64,000 bases of DNA from Methylococcales bacterium (GTDB lineage: Bacteria > Pseudomonadota > Gammaproteobacteria > Methylococcales > Methylomonadaceae), in assembly GCA_030949405.1 (NCBI GenBank), contig JAUZSN010000002.1:1784553-1848552 (forward strand). Direction: 5' to 3'. Made by a program: the position numbers and the translations under genes. This document shows positions 9,430 through 17,787 of this stretch, one piece after another (within the stretch, counting starts at the first letter, position 1; every line of letters begins with the position of its first letter). The notes beneath the pieces are model-generated. The model saw only the letters and a program-made list of their open reading frames with translations, had not been told where the DNA came from and searched no databases.

Positions 9430-10502
9430 CGCCAATTACTTATGCGACCATTAATTTATCGGCCATTGAGCATAACCTAACGAGGGTTCGTTATTATGCG
9501 CCTAAAGCTCAAATCATGGCAGTGATTAAAGCCGATGGTTATGGGCATGGTTTATTACAGGTTGCCGAGGCGTTAAAACACGCTGATGCATTTGCTGTTG
9601 CACGAATTAATGAAGCCATGCGTTTACGTTATGCGGGTTTTAAGCAACGGTTAGTGGTTTTGGAAGGTTTTATGAATGCGGAAGAACTTGATGTATTTAT
9701 TCAGTATAACTTAGACCCCGTTGTTCATTGTGTTGAGCAAGTGGCGTTATTGGAAAAAAAAGCAGAAACAAGCTTATTCGTTTGGTTAAAATTAGATACA
9801 GGCATGAATCGTTTGGGGTTTAAATCCGCTGATTTTTCATATATTTATCAACGAGTAAAGGATTGTGTGAAGGATGAGACTAAAATTAACGTAATGACTC
9901 ATCTTGCTAATGCAGATGATAAAAAAGATACTAAAACTTTAGCGCAAATTGATTTATTTAAAACGATCATTAAGGGGGTTAAAGGACAGCGTAGTATGGC
10001 TAATTCAGCAGGAATTTTGGAATGGACGGCGGCCTTAAGTGATTGGGTTCGTCCTGGTTTAATGCTCTATGGAATTTCTCCTTTTGAGAATGAAATAGGC
10101 AAACAATTTAATTTAAAACCTGTCATGAGTCTTTATTCACAACTCATTGCGATTAAAACCCTTCAAAAAGGGGAAACCGTGGGTTATGGATCGACATGGA
10201 TTGCTGAGAAAACGACCCGTATAGGCATTGTGGGCATAGGCTATGGTGATGGCTATCCACGTCATGCTAAAACGGGAACCCCTATGTTAATTAAAGGGAA
10301 ACAGGTTCCTTTAGTCGGGCGCGTATCAATGGATATGATAACTGTTGATTTATCCTCCCAATTGGAGGCGGCCGTTTATGATTCTGTGATGCTTTGGGGG
10401 GATGATCTGGCTGTTGAAGATATTGCGACGTGTGCGGGAACAATTGCTTACACGTTGGTCTGTGGGGTAACTGCACGGGTTCCAAGGCTTGAAATAAAAT
10501 AA
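9426..10502 (+). CDS. alr: Alr, alanine racemase
   Basis: This 358-residue PLP enzyme interconverts L- and D-alanine for peptidoglycan. The PLP lysine is Lys35 in MAVIKADGYGHG; the second catalytic Tyr lies in ETVGYGSTW, followed by GIGYGDGYPR. WVRPGLMLYGISPF and GRVSMDMITVDL are further family landmarks. It overlaps the dnaB stop by four bases, matching the common dnaB-alr pair, so the two are probably co-transcribed. A strong hairpin follows the stop. Confidence 0.97.
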   Translation: MTPITYATINLSAIEHNLTRVRYYAPKAQIMAVIKADGYGHGLLQVAEALKHADAFAVARINEAMRLRYAGFKQRLVVLEGFMNAEELDVFIQYNLDPVVHCVEQVALLEKKAETSLFVWLKLDTGMNRLGFKSADFSYIYQRVKDCVKDETKINVMTHLANADDKKDTKTLAQIDLFKTIIKGVKGQRSMANSAGILEWTAALSDWVRPGLMLYGISPFENEIGKQFNLKPVMSLYSQLIAIKTLQKGETVGYGSTWIAEKTTRIGIVGIGYGDGYPRHAKTGTPMLIKGKQVPLVGRVSMDMITVDLSSQLEAAVYDSVMLWGDDLAVEDIATCAGTIAYTLVCGVTARVPRLEIK

Positions 10503-10506
10503 TTTT

Positions 10507-10544
10507 TTATTATGAAAACGTAACGTATCACGTCTTCATAATAA
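10507..10544. terminator. Bidirectional terminator between alr and a convergent membrane gene
   Basis: TTATTATGAA (10507-10516) pairs with TTCATAATAA (10535-10544). The stem extends inward as AACGT/ACGTC with one mismatch to 15 bp. It lies between the stops of two convergent genes and is A/T-rich on both outer sides, so it can serve both. Confidence 0.75.
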
Positions 10545-10551
10545 GGTCAAA

Positions 10552-10881
10552 CTAGCCTTCTTTAACTTGTTCGGCAATTTCATTAAAGGCTTCAATACGT
10601 GCTTTACCGATGTGCATTAGATCAACACCGGTATCAACAACCATTTTGCCTAAGCCAGGTATTTTATAGGCAGAAAATGATAAGTACCCAATTAAAGGAA
10701 TGGCGATTAATGCAGCGATTAAGCTACTAAGACCGAATAATCCTAAAAGTTTAATCAGTAACGCGACAAATTCTAAAGGGAGTAATACCATCGCTGAAAA
10801 ATAACTTAATACTGTAAACGTAAAAATAACGAAAACAATAAATTGGAGTAATCTGACAAGGGCGACATTGATTTTTTTCAT
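10552..10881 (-). CDS. Small membrane protein of unknown function
   Basis: This 109-residue protein is mostly hydrophobic. Residues about 10-32 and 35-75 hold two or three membrane segments with a Gly/Leu/Ile-rich stretch (KLLGLFGLSSLIAALIAIPL). A soluble C-terminus follows (MVVDTGVDLMHIGKARIEAF ...). I do not recognise a named family. It stands alone, convergent with alr and in the same direction as lpoA behind it. The start ATG at 881 (within 10879-10881) is the first Met and the length is compact, so the call as a real gene rests on the clean hydrophobic pattern. Confidence 0.65.
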   Translation of the reverse strand: MKKINVALVRLLQFIVFVIFTFTVLSYFSAMVLLPLEFVALLIKLLGLFGLSSLIAALIAIPLIGYLSFSAYKIPGLGKMVVDTGVDLMHIGKARIEAFNEIAEQVKEG

Positions 10882-11078
10882 AATAATTTTTTAGCAGAAT
10901 CAAGAGTTTGATAGTATTAATTTTTATAAAATTAACAGGTGAAATAAATTTTAACTGCCGCATTATAACGCAAACTTGAAACAGATTTTATTTTTTGGAG
11001 TCGAAACAGGAATTTATCGACTCGTTTTAGAAGCGGACGTGATTTTAAATCCCGCCCGTTCTAATTTAAGCGAAATGT

Positions 11079-12860
11079 TTATGGAACAAAAGGTGTTTTT
11101 TTACTGGAAAAGTTAAGTAAGTGGGGTTCGCCATTAACAAATTTAGCACAAAATAATTCACGATTAATTCGATTATCGGCACCTAATGTTAATTGACCTG
11201 TTGCACCAGGGTAGGCTTCTGTTTTTAATTGGTCTAAATAAGACGTTAAATTATAAGCATCAATCCCTAGAGGTAATAACCGTAGATAAAGGGGGTTTAA
11301 CTCACTCCATCGTGTATACAAAGCCGTTTTGCTTAATGCCCCTGTATAAACTTTTTCAAAGACCCAAGGAATATCACAAAATATAATACCATTAAGGGTT
11401 TCATCACGAAATTTATTAGGTGAGCCTAAATAAATATTTGACGTTGCATAAATGGGGATATTCGATGTTGTCTTTTTATAGCGTAACAATGGGTTTAAAA
11501 CACCCGCTTGTTTTGAATAAGCATTCATAAAAATAACATTAGTCGTTTTATTTTCTAATAGTTTATGGGCCACTTGCTTTATAACGGGACGCAAATCGTC
11601 GGCAGCGGGATCATAATTATGAACGCTCGCAATCGACGCGCCTAGATGTTGCCAATGGCTCGTAAAATAATGTTGAATACGTTGTCCCCGTTTTGAGTTA
11701 GGAATTAAGAGTAACGCATTGTTATGACCATCTTGATAGGCTTTATAAGCTACTTGTTCGGCATCATCAATCGGACTTAAACCAAACTGATAAAGACGGG
11801 GATGGCTTAAACCTTCATCATGATTTAGAGCCAGAACAGGAATATTTAAAGCGGGATGGGTTGCTAATCGACGCAGGTATTTTTTATTTAACGGCCCGAC
11901 GATTAATTGCGCGCCGTTATTGATGGCTTTGCTGTATAAATCAGTAATACTTGCACTTTCAGTATCATAAGAAACCACTTTAGGTTGATTAGGGTTGCTA
12001 CGAACGGCTAAGTTGTATGCCGCCATAAAACCTTGTTTAATAACACGAGCGGCTTCTGCATAACGTCCTGATTTAGGTAAAAATAGTGCGATGGATGCAG
12101 GAGGCGAAAACTGGTTCTGATATTTTTTTTCGTAAGACAGTAATAAGTCCGATGTTACTGGATGATTAGGGTGGGTTTGTCGCCATTTAGCCAAGCTTGT
12201 AGACAGGTTTACGTTATTAGAACGTAATAATTTGACTAAGGCTACCCAGCCATTAAAGTTTTTTGTGGCCGCAACAGGTCGTTTGTTTAATGCGGTAACG
12301 GACGTTTTCATTAAGATGTCTAAAATTCTATCGTAATGGTGTAACCGTTTTTCAGATGAAACGATAAAGGGTGTTAAGGCGACTAATGCTTGCACACTTT
12401 TTAGGGGACTACCGAGTAAAGAATGGCTTAAAGCTAAGGAGTCATAGTAGGCAAATTTAGAGCGCGTATCTAAGGATTTGACTTCCATTGTTTCAAATAA
12501 ATTGAGTGATTTTTTGGCCTCGCCCACACTCAGAGCAATTTGTGCTTGTAATAATTTTAGATGATTGTACTGCGCAGGCGTTAATTTAGAGGAATCAATA
12601 ACGGTAATATATTTTTTACCTTGCTCGGCATCGCCTGAACCAATTAACGCATCGGCGGCTAATAAATTGAACTGGTTACGCTGGTTGGTATTAAGGGTGG
12701 CTAACTTTTTGTAAATCGTAGCAGCTTCTTTATTTTTACCTTGTTTAAGAAATGCTTCGGCTTGATTAATTTCAGGGTTATACATTATTTGTGTTGCTAA
12801 TGAACAACCATAAAAAAGGGGTAAGCTAATAATTAACAATATCAAATAACGGTGTATCAT
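11079..12860 (-). CDS. lpoA: LpoA-like penicillin-binding protein activator (LppC family lipoprotein)
   Basis: This 593-residue outer-membrane lipoprotein has a signal peptide ending in the lipobox LFYGC (Cys19), a TPR-rich N-terminal half (about 25-240), and a C-terminal periplasmic-binding-protein fold starting near SIALFLPKSGRYAEAARVIK. LpoA activates the peptidoglycan synthase PBP1A from the outer membrane. It is shorter than the E. coli protein but has both domains. Only 34 bases separate its start from that of rsmI on the other strand; lpoA and rsmI are also divergent neighbours in many gammaproteobacteria. Confidence 0.9.
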   Translation of the reverse strand: MIHRYLILLIISLPLFYGCSLATQIMYNPEINQAEAFLKQGKNKEAATIYKKLATLNTNQRNQFNLLAADALIGSGDAEQGKKYITVIDSSKLTPAQYNHLKLLQAQIALSVGEAKKSLNLFETMEVKSLDTRSKFAYYDSLALSHSLLGSPLKSVQALVALTPFIVSSEKRLHHYDRILDILMKTSVTALNKRPVAATKNFNGWVALVKLLRSNNVNLSTSLAKWRQTHPNHPVTSDLLLSYEKKYQNQFSPPASIALFLPKSGRYAEAARVIKQGFMAAYNLAVRSNPNQPKVVSYDTESASITDLYSKAINNGAQLIVGPLNKKYLRRLATHPALNIPVLALNHDEGLSHPRLYQFGLSPIDDAEQVAYKAYQDGHNNALLLIPNSKRGQRIQHYFTSHWQHLGASIASVHNYDPAADDLRPVIKQVAHKLLENKTTNVIFMNAYSKQAGVLNPLLRYKKTTSNIPIYATSNIYLGSPNKFRDETLNGIIFCDIPWVFEKVYTGALSKTALYTRWSELNPLYLRLLPLGIDAYNLTSYLDQLKTEAYPGATGQLTLGADNRINRELFCAKFVNGEPHLLNFSSKKTPFVP

Positions 12861-12894
12861 AAGGGTCTATTGTAATTTAAATGAAGGAGACTAA

Positions 12895-13758
12895 ATGTCA
12901 GAGAGTTACGGCGAATTATACGTTGTTGCAACCCCAATAGGCAATTTAGCAGATTTTAGTTATCGCGCGGTAGATACTTTACGACAGGTTGAATTAATTG
13001 CGGCTGAAGATACGCGGCATGTAAAAATTTTATTACAACAGTATGGTATCACCACACGAGTCGTCTCGCTACATCAACATAATGAAGCCCATGTTGCTCC
13101 GCAATTAGTTGAGAAAATTCAGCAAGGCTTATCGGTAGCGTTAGTTTCAGATGCAGGAACCCCTTTATTAAGTGATCCAGGGATGCCTTTGGTTCGATTA
13201 GCTAAAGAACAGGGAGTTAAAGTTTCCCCTATTCCTGGGGCTTGCGCGGTGATTTCAGCCTTATCAGTTGCAGGATTACCGATTAATCGTTTTTGTTTTG
13301 AAGGTTTTTTACCAAGAACATCCAATGCGCGACAAAACTTTTTTTCAGAGCGGTTAGATTGGTCGATAACGTGGGTTTTTTATGAATCAAGTCATCGAAT
13401 TTTAGCGTGTTTGGAAGATATGGTGGCTATTTTACCTTTAGATAGGGTTGTGGTGATTGCAAGAGAGATGACAAAGCTGCATGAAACAATCGTTAAAGAT
13501 ACCTTAGTTAATTTGTTGGCGCAGGTTAAAAATGATCCCAATATGCAAAAAGGTGAATTTGTGGTGATTGTTGAGGGCGTTAAAATTGATAAAAAAGAAC
13601 AAACAATAACGAAGGAACAGACGGACTTATTACAGATTTTATTAAGTGAATGTTCGATTAAAACGGCGGCTTCATTGGCGGCTCAAATAACAGGGATTCG
13701 TAAAAAAACATTATATCAGCAGGCTTTATTATTGAAGGAGGGTGTGAGTCATGATTGA
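12895..13758 (+). CDS. rsmI: RsmI, 16S rRNA (cytidine-1402 2'-O)-methyltransferase
   Basis: This 287-residue SAM-dependent methyltransferase of the tetrapyrrole-methylase fold modifies C1402 at the ribosomal P site. Landmarks are LYVVATPIGNLADFSYRAV near the start, AAEDTRHVKILL, SDAGTPLLSDPG and PIPGACAVISALSVAGLP. The C-terminal region (about 230-287) is the family's small accessory domain. A good ribosome-binding site (GAAGGAGA) precedes the ATG. Its stop is 15 bases from the convergent tyrA stop. Confidence 0.96.
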   Translation: MSESYGELYVVATPIGNLADFSYRAVDTLRQVELIAAEDTRHVKILLQQYGITTRVVSLHQHNEAHVAPQLVEKIQQGLSVALVSDAGTPLLSDPGMPLVRLAKEQGVKVSPIPGACAVISALSVAGLPINRFCFEGFLPRTSNARQNFFSERLDWSITWVFYESSHRILACLEDMVAILPLDRVVVIAREMTKLHETIVKDTLVNLLAQVKNDPNMQKGEFVVIVEGVKIDKKEQTITKEQTDLLQILLSECSIKTAASLAAQITGIRKKTLYQQALLLKEGVSHD

Positions 13759-13773
13759 TCGTTTAACGGTAAC

Positions 13774-14646
13774 TTATTTTTGTTGGTCGAGAAACTGTTG
13801 TCTGGAATTTTGAGCATAACTAAAGGTTTCAAATAAGTCGTGCGTTTTATTGTCTTGCAACATGATTTCAATTTGTTCTAATTTATGACGAAATTCAAAG
13901 AGTAAAGGAATAATTTCATCTTTATTTGCCATACAAATATCTAGCCACATGGTGGGGTCGCTGGAGGCGATGCGGGTAAAATCATTAAATCCGCCTGCGG
14001 CATATTTAAAAATTTCGATAGTTTCATTTTTTTGACCTAATAAATCGGTAAGAGCGTAGGCTAAAATGTGGGGTAAATGGCTAGTCGCCCCTAATACGGT
14101 ATCGTGATGTTTGATGTCCATGAATGAAACATACGAACCGATAGCTTCCCAAAATGTTTGGATAGTGGATAACGCCTTTTTGTTGGTCTCTTTTAAAGGG
14201 GTAATAATTAAGCGTTTATTTTTATATAATTCTATTTGTGCGGCCTCTGCGCCACTTTTTTCAGCCCCTGCAATCGGGTGTGCGGGGACAAAGTTAGTGG
14301 GGACAAAACCAAAAACAGTTTGTGCGGCTTTAATGACACTGCCTTTAGTGCTGCCTGCATCGGTGTAAATAGTTTCTTTTGACCAATGTGGTTTTAATTG
14401 TTTAAAAATGCGTTCAAAACTGCCGACTGGGGTTGCAATGATGACGCAATTTGCATTTTCAACAGCGAGTTGAATATCGGTGTAATAATGGTCTATGATT
14501 TTTAGTTTTTGAGCGTGTTTTAAGTTTTCAAAATCTTCTGGGCGACCAAAACCGACAATGGTTTTGGCTAATTTTTTTTGACGAGCAGATTTAGCAATTG
14601 AACCGCCGATTAGACCAACTCCGATGATACATAATTTATTAAACAT
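13774..14646 (-). CDS. tyrA: Prephenate dehydrogenase (TyrA family)
   Basis: This 290-residue dehydrogenase oxidises and decarboxylates prephenate (or arogenate) on the way to tyrosine. The NAD(P) Rossmann loop is GVGLIGGS (residues 9-16). Substrate-site landmarks are HPIAGAEKSGAEAA, SHLPHILAYALTD and FNDFTRIASSDPTMW. The start overlaps the end of the upstream DUF4435 gene by eight bases, so the gene is probably translated from the same mRNA as hisC and the ATPase/DUF4435 pair. hisC and tyrA are commonly adjacent in Proteobacteria; here they are separated by two foreign genes. Confidence 0.94.
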   Translation of the reverse strand: MFNKLCIIGVGLIGGSIAKSARQKKLAKTIVGFGRPEDFENLKHAQKLKIIDHYYTDIQLAVENANCVIIATPVGSFERIFKQLKPHWSKETIYTDAGSTKGSVIKAAQTVFGFVPTNFVPAHPIAGAEKSGAEAAQIELYKNKRLIITPLKETNKKALSTIQTFWEAIGSYVSFMDIKHHDTVLGATSHLPHILAYALTDLLGQKNETIEIFKYAAGGFNDFTRIASSDPTMWLDICMANKDEIIPLLFEFRHKLEQIEIMLQDNKTHDLFETFSYAQNSRQQFLDQQK

Positions 14647-15649
14647 GAGTCTCTGATGTTTTAAGAATTTCTAAGTAGGCTTGAATATCATCTTCTATTT
14701 TTTGGTATAAATTACAACCTTTAAATTTATCATTGTTAGCTAAAAGACAGGTAACATGAGTACTTGAATTATGAAGACCACCTTTATTAGTCTTTAATTC
14801 AGCTTCGTCTTTAGCTAAAGTTGTAATGTATTCTTCGTATTGGTTTTTTAGTGTATTACAAATGACGACAAGAAATTTTGAAATAAAGTCATAAAGGTTA
14901 TGACCGCGCATAAATAAATAGGCATTCTCTCTATTCAAACCTAATTCATCTAGTTGCTTAGAAAATTCAATAGGAATATCTTTATCAATTAATGTTTTTG
15001 ATTTTTCAGAAATAGATTTTTCAATAAGGTTTATTTTTTCTTTCCAATTATTAGAATTTATAGTGTAGTCTTTAGGTTTTTTATCCCCAAAAGTTACAAT
15101 TTTACCAAACTCATCTCTTGAAAAAGTAGATTCATCACCTATACTGTAATAATATAAGTTACAAACAAGAAAATTGTAGATAATGCCAGAATAATCTTTT
15201 AAAAACTCAGCTAAATTTACGGTATCATCTGTGTTATTAGTTGCTCTGATACAAAGAGAGTTAAGACTTTCTGCGTAGCATTTTAAATTTTCTATGGCAT
15301 ACGCATAAGTTTGAAAAATATAGGGGTTATGATTAATTTGGTTAGCAATTTTTGATTTTAAAAGATAGTCATAATCACTGTCTAAACAAATAATAAAATT
15401 TTGAGCGGTTTGTGAAAATAACTTTATTAGCTTATCCTTCCCTGTTGTAAGGTTATTTTCTGAATAAGGTGAAATATCAAATTTAATATTATTTTGTTTT
15501 TCATAAGGACTTAAAATACCATGCCAAAATCCAACATCAGAAAACCCTTCAACATAAACAAGAATTTCTGCTGGCTTAGATTTTTGTTGAGTACGATTAA
15601 ACGCATTTCTCCGTTCAGAATCAAGCGCGTAATTTTCAAAAGGGGTCAT
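14639..15649 (-). CDS. DUF4435 (TOPRIM-like) protein, PARIS AriB-like
   Basis: This 336-residue protein has an N-terminal TOPRIM-type signature: Glu34 in ILVYVEGFSDVGFW, then an Asp cluster in NFIICLDSDYDYLL (Asp90, 92, 94), the metal-binding pattern of TOPRIM nucleases. It fits DUF4435, which as AriB is the nuclease/effector of the PARIS anti-phage system when paired with the ATPase AriA. Here it follows such an ATPase with a four-base overlap. The C-terminal half (about 150-336) is alpha-helical and matches nothing I know. A role in phage defence is inferred from family and partner, and a non-PARIS ATPase-TOPRIM system is possible. Confidence 0.7.
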   Translation of the reverse strand: MTPFENYALDSERRNAFNRTQQKSKPAEILVYVEGFSDVGFWHGILSPYEKQNNIKFDISPYSENNLTTGKDKLIKLFSQTAQNFIICLDSDYDYLLKSKIANQINHNPYIFQTYAYAIENLKCYAESLNSLCIRATNNTDDTVNLAEFLKDYSGIIYNFLVCNLYYYSIGDESTFSRDEFGKIVTFGDKKPKDYTINSNNWKEKINLIEKSISEKSKTLIDKDIPIEFSKQLDELGLNRENAYLFMRGHNLYDFISKFLVVICNTLKNQYEEYITTLAKDEAELKTNKGGLHNSSTHVTCLLANNDKFKGCNLYQKIEDDIQAYLEILKTSETHV

Positions 15650-16551
15650 AGCCGCGTGTTATCCTTAACAATGAGATCTTGAAGGTTGAATACGTTATCT
15701 AGCCATCCATGTACGATAATATCGGGCGAATGGGTTGCAATAATGAGTTGTACATTAGGGTTAAGTTCACGAATATATTTAATCAGTTTTCTTTGCCATT
15801 CTATATGTAATGATATTTCAGGTTCATCCATAAATAAAATAAATGGTTTATTATCTTGGATAAGAACCGTTAATAAGATAATTAAAAGCTGTTTTTCACC
15901 TGAGGATAATTGATAAGTATTAATTTCTTTATTGTCTAATAAAAATGCTAGTTCTTCTTTATTGGCATTAACTCTTTTATGAGTTTCCAAAAACAACTCA
16001 TCAATAATAGCTAAAAAACGAATATGTGTAGCACGATTAACTTCAGAATTTGTTTTATAAATTCTGACTTGATATTTTGTATATTCTTGTTGTAGTAACC
16101 ATAATTCCCAATCTAATTCTGTTTGAACGTGTCTACCTGCTTTTTGTAAAAGTTCTAGTGGCTTTGCTTCTGTATCAAAAGTGCTAATAAAATCTATATT
16201 AATTCTTTTCTTAAGCTCATGTGGTGGTTGCTGGGGGGAGTTCGTTTTAATTTCAAATTTTGGTTTACCTGATGTTTCTTCATCATCTGGTATCGTAAAA
16301 CTTTTTAAACGAAGCCACACTCCATTGTTTAGAAATAATTTAATATGATCTAATCTTTCAGAATATATATTAGATTTAACCGATAATGCTTGGTAAAGGC
16401 TATTTAAAATAGTTGACTTCCCACTCCCATTCCCCCCTGCAAGCACATTAACATCAGGATTCAAATTCCAAACAATATCGTATTTCCCCAAAAGTCCTGT
16501 TATTTCTAACTTAGTTAAATGTGTAATTTGATTATCTATAGATTCAGTCAT
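15646..16551 (-). CDS. AAA/ABC-type ATPase, partner of DUF4435 protein (AriA-like)
   Basis: This 301-residue ATPase belongs to the SMC/OLD-like group. Walker A is GGNGSGKS (39-46), the ABC signature is QLSSGEKQ, Walker B is ILFMDEPE followed by a SLHIEWQ D-loop, and the switch His is in IATHSP. It lacks a long coiled coil. Together with the overlapping DUF4435 gene it resembles the AriA-AriB pair, where the ATPase scaffold senses a phage trigger and releases the nuclease. It starts two bases after the hisC stop, so transcription must come from hisC or further upstream. It is short for AriA, so the assignment is to the broad type only. Confidence 0.72.
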   Translation of the reverse strand: MTESIDNQITHLTKLEITGLLGKYDIVWNLNPDVNVLAGGNGSGKSTILNSLYQALSVKSNIYSERLDHIKLFLNNGVWLRLKSFTIPDDEETSGKPKFEIKTNSPQQPPHELKKRINIDFISTFDTEAKPLELLQKAGRHVQTELDWELWLLQQEYTKYQVRIYKTNSEVNRATHIRFLAIIDELFLETHKRVNANKEELAFLLDNKEINTYQLSSGEKQLLIILLTVLIQDNKPFILFMDEPEISLHIEWQRKLIKYIRELNPNVQLIIATHSPDIIVHGWLDNVFNLQDLIVKDNTRL

Positions 16552-16553
16552 GA

Positions 16554-17669
16554 TTAAATATCCGTTAGACTAGTTTTTAAGCTATTAATAAAAAACTGAT
16601 TTTCTTTTTCAGTTCCAATACTAATGCGTAAATGATTCGGCATTTCATAAATTCCCCCAACAGGACGCACAATCACCCCTTTTTGTAATAAGGCTTCATA
16701 AATTGGCATCGCAGGCTGTTTAAAATCAATACTGACAAAATTACCCGCCGACGGTATCCATTTTAAATCTAAAAATTCAAAAGCTGTGGTTAATTGTTTC
16801 ATGCCTTTATTATTGGTTTCTACCGCTAATTGTAAATACTTTTCATCGGCTAAAGCGGTTTCTGCGGCAACTAATGCTAAGACATTATTATTAAACGGTT
16901 GGCGAACTCGATTTAATAAATCCGCAATTTCTGGACTAGATAAACTATAACCTATCCTTAATCCAGCGAGTCCATAAGCTTTAGAAAATGTTCTAGTGAT
17001 GATTAAATTAGGAAATTCGCTCAACCCACTAATCGAATCCGCGCGTTTATCATCAGCGATAAATTCAAAATAAGCTTCATCTAACACACATAATACGGTT
17101 TTAGGTAATGCACTTATAAAGGCTTTAATCGCTTCAGGTTTTAATAATGTTCCCGTCGGATTATTAGGGTTGGCAATAAATACTAAGCGGGTTTTATTAT
17201 TGACCGCGTTTAGCATCGCCTCTAAATCATGCCCATAGTTTTTAGCAGGAATTACTCGTGCCGTTGCCCCCACTGCTTGCGTAACAATCGGATACACCGC
17301 AAACGCATGTTGTGAATAAATAATTTCTAAATCAGGATTAACAAAGGTGCGAGTAATAATTTCTAATAAATCATTTGAGCCATTACCCAAGGTAATTTGT
17401 TCAATGCCCACGCTTAATTTTTTAGATAAGGCCGTTTTTAAATTAAAACCACTGCCATCTGGGTAACGACTTAATTCAGGTAAAACTTTAGTAATAGCTT
17501 GGGTTATAGTAGGGTTTATGCCTAAAGGACTTTCATTTGAGGCTAGCTTAACAATTTTTCTTAAGTTTAATTCACGCTTTAACTCATCAATCGGCTTACC
17601 CGGTGTATAAGGAATAAGTTGTTGTACGCCCTTTAGAGCAAGGTCAAAAATAGTTGATGTGTTTGTCAT
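16554..17669 (-). CDS. hisC: HisC, histidinol-phosphate aminotransferase
   Basis: This 371-residue fold-type I PLP aminotransferase has KLASNESPLGINP near the start, the cofactor-binding NGSNDLLEII, IANPNNPTGTLL and the PLP lysine in TRTFSKAYGLAGLRIGY. It catalyses the glutamate-dependent step of histidine synthesis; related enzymes also act on aromatic amino acids, which would fit its linkage to tyrA. It is the first gene of a tight reverse-strand run hisC, ATPase, DUF4435, tyrA. The 118-base gap upstream should hold the promoter, but I see no confident hexamers. Confidence 0.93.
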   Translation of the reverse strand: MTNTSTIFDLALKGVQQLIPYTPGKPIDELKRELNLRKIVKLASNESPLGINPTITQAITKVLPELSRYPDGSGFNLKTALSKKLSVGIEQITLGNGSNDLLEIITRTFVNPDLEIIYSQHAFAVYPIVTQAVGATARVIPAKNYGHDLEAMLNAVNNKTRLVFIANPNNPTGTLLKPEAIKAFISALPKTVLCVLDEAYFEFIADDKRADSISGLSEFPNLIITRTFSKAYGLAGLRIGYSLSSPEIADLLNRVRQPFNNNVLALVAAETALADEKYLQLAVETNNKGMKQLTTAFEFLDLKWIPSAGNFVSIDFKQPAMPIYEALLQKGVIVRPVGGIYEMPNHLRISIGTEKENQFFINSLKTSLTDI

Positions 17670-17787
17670 GGGATTAATAAAAATTTTAAAATGAAGCGAG
17701 ATGGCGGAATTTAAAGATCACTAAATTATACCATTCTGTAACGAGGGGTTGATTTTATATGGCGAGTCAGCCATTCTTACGCGTTCT

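Noticed and set aside
10998-11023. GAGTCGA / TCGACTC inverted repeat after lpoA
   Set aside because: Only a seven-base stem with a twelve-base loop, and on the lpoA strand the following bases are A-rich rather than T-rich, so terminator function is not supported.
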